In this document: positions 61,866 through 63,544 of the stretch, piece by piece
Layout of the letters: every line of letters begins with the position of its first letter
How positions within the stretch are numbered: position 1 is the first letter of the stretch
NCBI GenBank assembly: GCA_002163005.1
Contig: MAAF01000036.1
Coordinates: 1-63,544 of the forward strand
Length of the DNA: 63,544 nt
Source: Colwellia psychrerythraea
GTDB lineage: Bacteria; Pseudomonadota; Gammaproteobacteria; Enterobacterales; Alteromonadaceae
Reading direction: 5' to 3'
Notes under the pieces: generated by a model
What the model was told of the DNA's origin: nothing
The model's input: only the letters and a program-made list of their open reading frames with translations
Databases searched by the model: none
Translations under genes and position numbers: made by a program

Positions 61866-62741
61866 CTATAATAGATTTCGTAATAAAAGCCTAAGCATTT
61901 TAAACACTTCCAAGTTACTGTGTCGTTGATGTTGAACTACATCAACATTTGCCTGCCATCCCATTCCTTCAAACTCAAGTGGTAGCTTAACTAATTGACC
62001 ACTTTCAACGGATTCATTAGCAATATGATTAGGCAACAAACACCATCCATTCCCTTGTAATGCTAGTTCAAGCAATAGAAAGTAATTATCGGCATACCAA
62101 ACATTAGAGCTCAGCTTTAATTGAAAACTACTTGATTGCGTATTGCGAGAGCGAATAAGTAACTGACGATGCAGTCTTAAACTATCGATATTTTTACATA
62201 GCTGGTTTGCCAATGGGTGAGATTTAGCAACGTATAAATCAAATTTGATTGAACCAATACATGCAAAATCTAAATAACTAGGAATGGTTAGCTCACTAAA
62301 AACAATTCCCGTTAAAGCCTTTTCATTTTTTAGCATATCGATTATATCAGGGCTTGAGGCACTTAAGAATTCTAGTGTGATGTTTGGAAATTCATCCTGT
62401 AGTTTGCTAATAATGCCTGCAATAAGTTTAAATGAGATCCCTTCGTCTAACGCTATTGTTATTTCTTTTGGGGTATTATCTGTTAATGATAAAGCAGAAT
62501 TTTTTAAACGCTGATGCTGATCATTCACTGCCTGTGCATGGGGTAATAACTTCTCACCTGCTTCTGTAAGTATTGGATATCGTCCCGAACGGTCAAATAA
62601 TAGGGTATTACAGTCTACCTCTAAATTAATAATATGCTGACTCACCACGGACTGAACTTTATTTAAACTACGGGCGGCAGCAGAAAACGAACCTGTCTCT
62701 ACTGTTGTGATAAAGGCTTGAAGTTGTTCAACACTAAACAT
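61866..62741 (-). CDS. LysR-family transcriptional regulator 2, divergent from the PACE gene
   Basis: 291 residues. HTH at the N-terminus (MFSVEQLQAFITTVETGSFS, AARSLNKVQSVVSQHIINLE), followed by an effector domain starting near residue 90. Its start is 86 bp from the divergent PACE efflux gene, the usual arrangement for a LysR activator and its target, like AceR-AceI. Effector unknown. Confidence 0.88.
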   Translation of the reverse strand: MFSVEQLQAFITTVETGSFSAAARSLNKVQSVVSQHIINLEVDCNTLLFDRSGRYPILTEAGEKLLPHAQAVNDQHQRLKNSALSLTDNTPKEITIALDEGISFKLIAGIISKLQDEFPNITLEFLSASSPDIIDMLKNEKALTGIVFSELTIPSYLDFACIGSIKFDLYVAKSHPLANQLCKNIDSLRLHRQLLIRSRNTQSSSFQLKLSSNVWYADNYFLLLELALQGNGWCLLPNHIANESVESGQLVKLPLEFEGMGWQANVDVVQHQRHSNLEVFKMLRLLLRNLL

Positions 62742-62827
62742 ATCGCTTTAACCGATGGTATATAGTTATTTTGTATCTTTATTTTAGATTAAAATAGCCA
62801 TGTCGTCACTAAATAGAGAAATGAAAA

Positions 62828-63256
62828 ATGAATACAATTGAGCGAATTTATCAGGCCGTTCTATTTGAGGTTATGGCACTAACAATCGTTGTACCAACAA
62901 CAGTTTTAATTGCCGGTTACGAAACGGATAAAATGGCAATTGCAGGTATTGCTTTATCTATTTTCGCTATGCTTTGGAATTATATTTATAATATCATTTT
63001 TGATAAATTAGCAGGCTATAACCGTGTCGGGCGTAGTATAGCGATGCGTATTATTCATGCTATAGCATTTGAGTTTGGAATGATTTTAATTACCTTACCG
63101 GCACTAGCATGGTATTTAAATATTACTTGGCTTGAAGCAACTATTTTAGAAACTGGCTTCTTAATTTTTATTTTAATTTATACTTTTATATTTAATTGGC
63201 TATACGATAGATACCAACCTTATAAAAGATGGATTAGTAATGAACAATATATTTAA
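62828..63256 (+). CDS. PACE-family multidrug/biocide efflux protein
   Basis: 142 residues with four membrane helices arranged as two tandem PACE (bacterial transmembrane pair) repeats. The conserved ERIYQAVLFEVMALTIVVPT and WNYIYNIIFDKL blocks are in the first repeat, and RIIHAIAFEFGMILITLPAL and FNWLYDRYQP in the second. Helix 1 holds the Glu needed for proton coupling (FEVMA). AceI-type proteins export chlorhexidine and short diamines. Probably regulated by the divergent LysR protein. Confidence 0.9.
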   Translation: MNTIERIYQAVLFEVMALTIVVPTTVLIAGYETDKMAIAGIALSIFAMLWNYIYNIIFDKLAGYNRVGRSIAMRIIHAIAFEFGMILITLPALAWYLNITWLEATILETGFLIFILIYTFIFNWLYDRYQPYKRWISNEQYI

Positions 63257-63387
63257 TGCTTCGTGCGCTAATTCTTTAGCGCGTGTCATACTCATGTAAA
63301 ATTTTTACCGCTATTATAATCATTCGTAACAACGTTTTGGCTTAGGCATCGCTTTAACTGAAATGTTCTAAGCACTTATCTCTCATT

Positions 63388-63423
63388 AAAAAGGCTGTGC
63401 TTGCCTGAATCACAGTCTTTTTG
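63388..63423 (+). terminator. terminator-like hairpin near window end
   Basis: AAAGGCTGTG pairs with CACAGTCTTT (one G-U) around TTGCCTGAAT... and is followed by T residues. It is about 130 bases after the PACE stop. The remaining sequence to 63544 shows no gene. Confidence 0.6.
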
Positions 63424-63544
63424 TATAAATTATACCATTCCGTATAAAGAAGTGAGCACTTAGAACGGCATGGGCGACATGAGAACAATCAAAATATGCG
63501 TAGTTATAGTTATTCTACATCAAGCATGTTTTGTGAAGTTATCA

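Overview
The window (63.5 kb, A+T-rich) looks like the chromosome of a marine gammaproteobacterium of the Alteromonadales, most likely Colwellia or a close relative. Pointers are priB between rpsF and rpsR, a NagX-like protein under a NagR-type operator, a TIGR03899 protein, DUF3422, tandem DUF481 barrels, and low GC throughout. This placement is inference; no database was searched.

Layout. 1-1430: the 3' end of an rRNA operon (partial 5S rRNA and terminator), a decayed second 5S-terminator unit, then about 1 kb that is almost gene-free apart from a 30-codon membrane peptide. 1431-20611: dusA, whose 5' end has been replaced by an 18.2 kb integrated element bounded by a perfect 38-bp direct repeat (2353-2390 and 20557-20594). 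The element carries a tyrosine recombinase, a leucine-rich-repeat gene flanked by two inverted 150-bp MITEs, a complete filamentous-phage module in CTXphi-like order (Rep, ssDNA-binding protein, small membrane proteins, major coat, pIII-like, pVI-like, Zot/pI ATPase) with a PrtN-like activator and an S24 repressor, a PEP-CTERM-type cargo protein, and two short arrays of minus-strand genes separated by attC-like imperfect palindromes. One array gene is a NACHT/STAND NTPase and another a DUF2726 zinc-ribbon protein. A second, degenerate dusA-type attachment site at 17783-17807, plus two homologous right-end modules, suggests that two islands accreted in tandem.

20869-30727: guanidinobutyrase-like ureohydrolase, DUF3422, an aldehyde dehydrogenase-amino acid permease pair, a LuxR-type regulator, a PuuB-like FAD oxidoreductase (probably guanidino/polyamine catabolism sharing a CCCCTAAAGGGG-type operator) and manganese-dependent pyrophosphatase. 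30791-36649: fadBA and a REC-degenerate GGDEF-EAL regulator. 36967-43316: a TIGR03899 protein, a MerC-like protein behind a Zur-type box, and the ntrC-ntrB / DUF4124 / glnA nitrogen block with NtrC sites and a sigma-54 promoter. 43738-50060: two DUF481 barrels, a ferredoxin-type reductase, mpl, def, ubiX. 50418-54492: CheX-like protein, DUF6702, M1-family peptidase, zur. 54792-59051: nagX, an unknown two-helix membrane protein, and the rpsF-priB-rpsR-rplI operon behind a probable S6:S18 leader. 59308-63256: BamA/TamA-like barrel, two LysR regulators, and a PACE-family efflux gene divergent from the second.

The strongest candidate for something undescribed is the composite dusA island: a filamentous prophage using a tyrosine integrase at dusA, with integron-like gene cassettes but no integron integrase stored just inside its right end, including a probable anti-phage NACHT gene.
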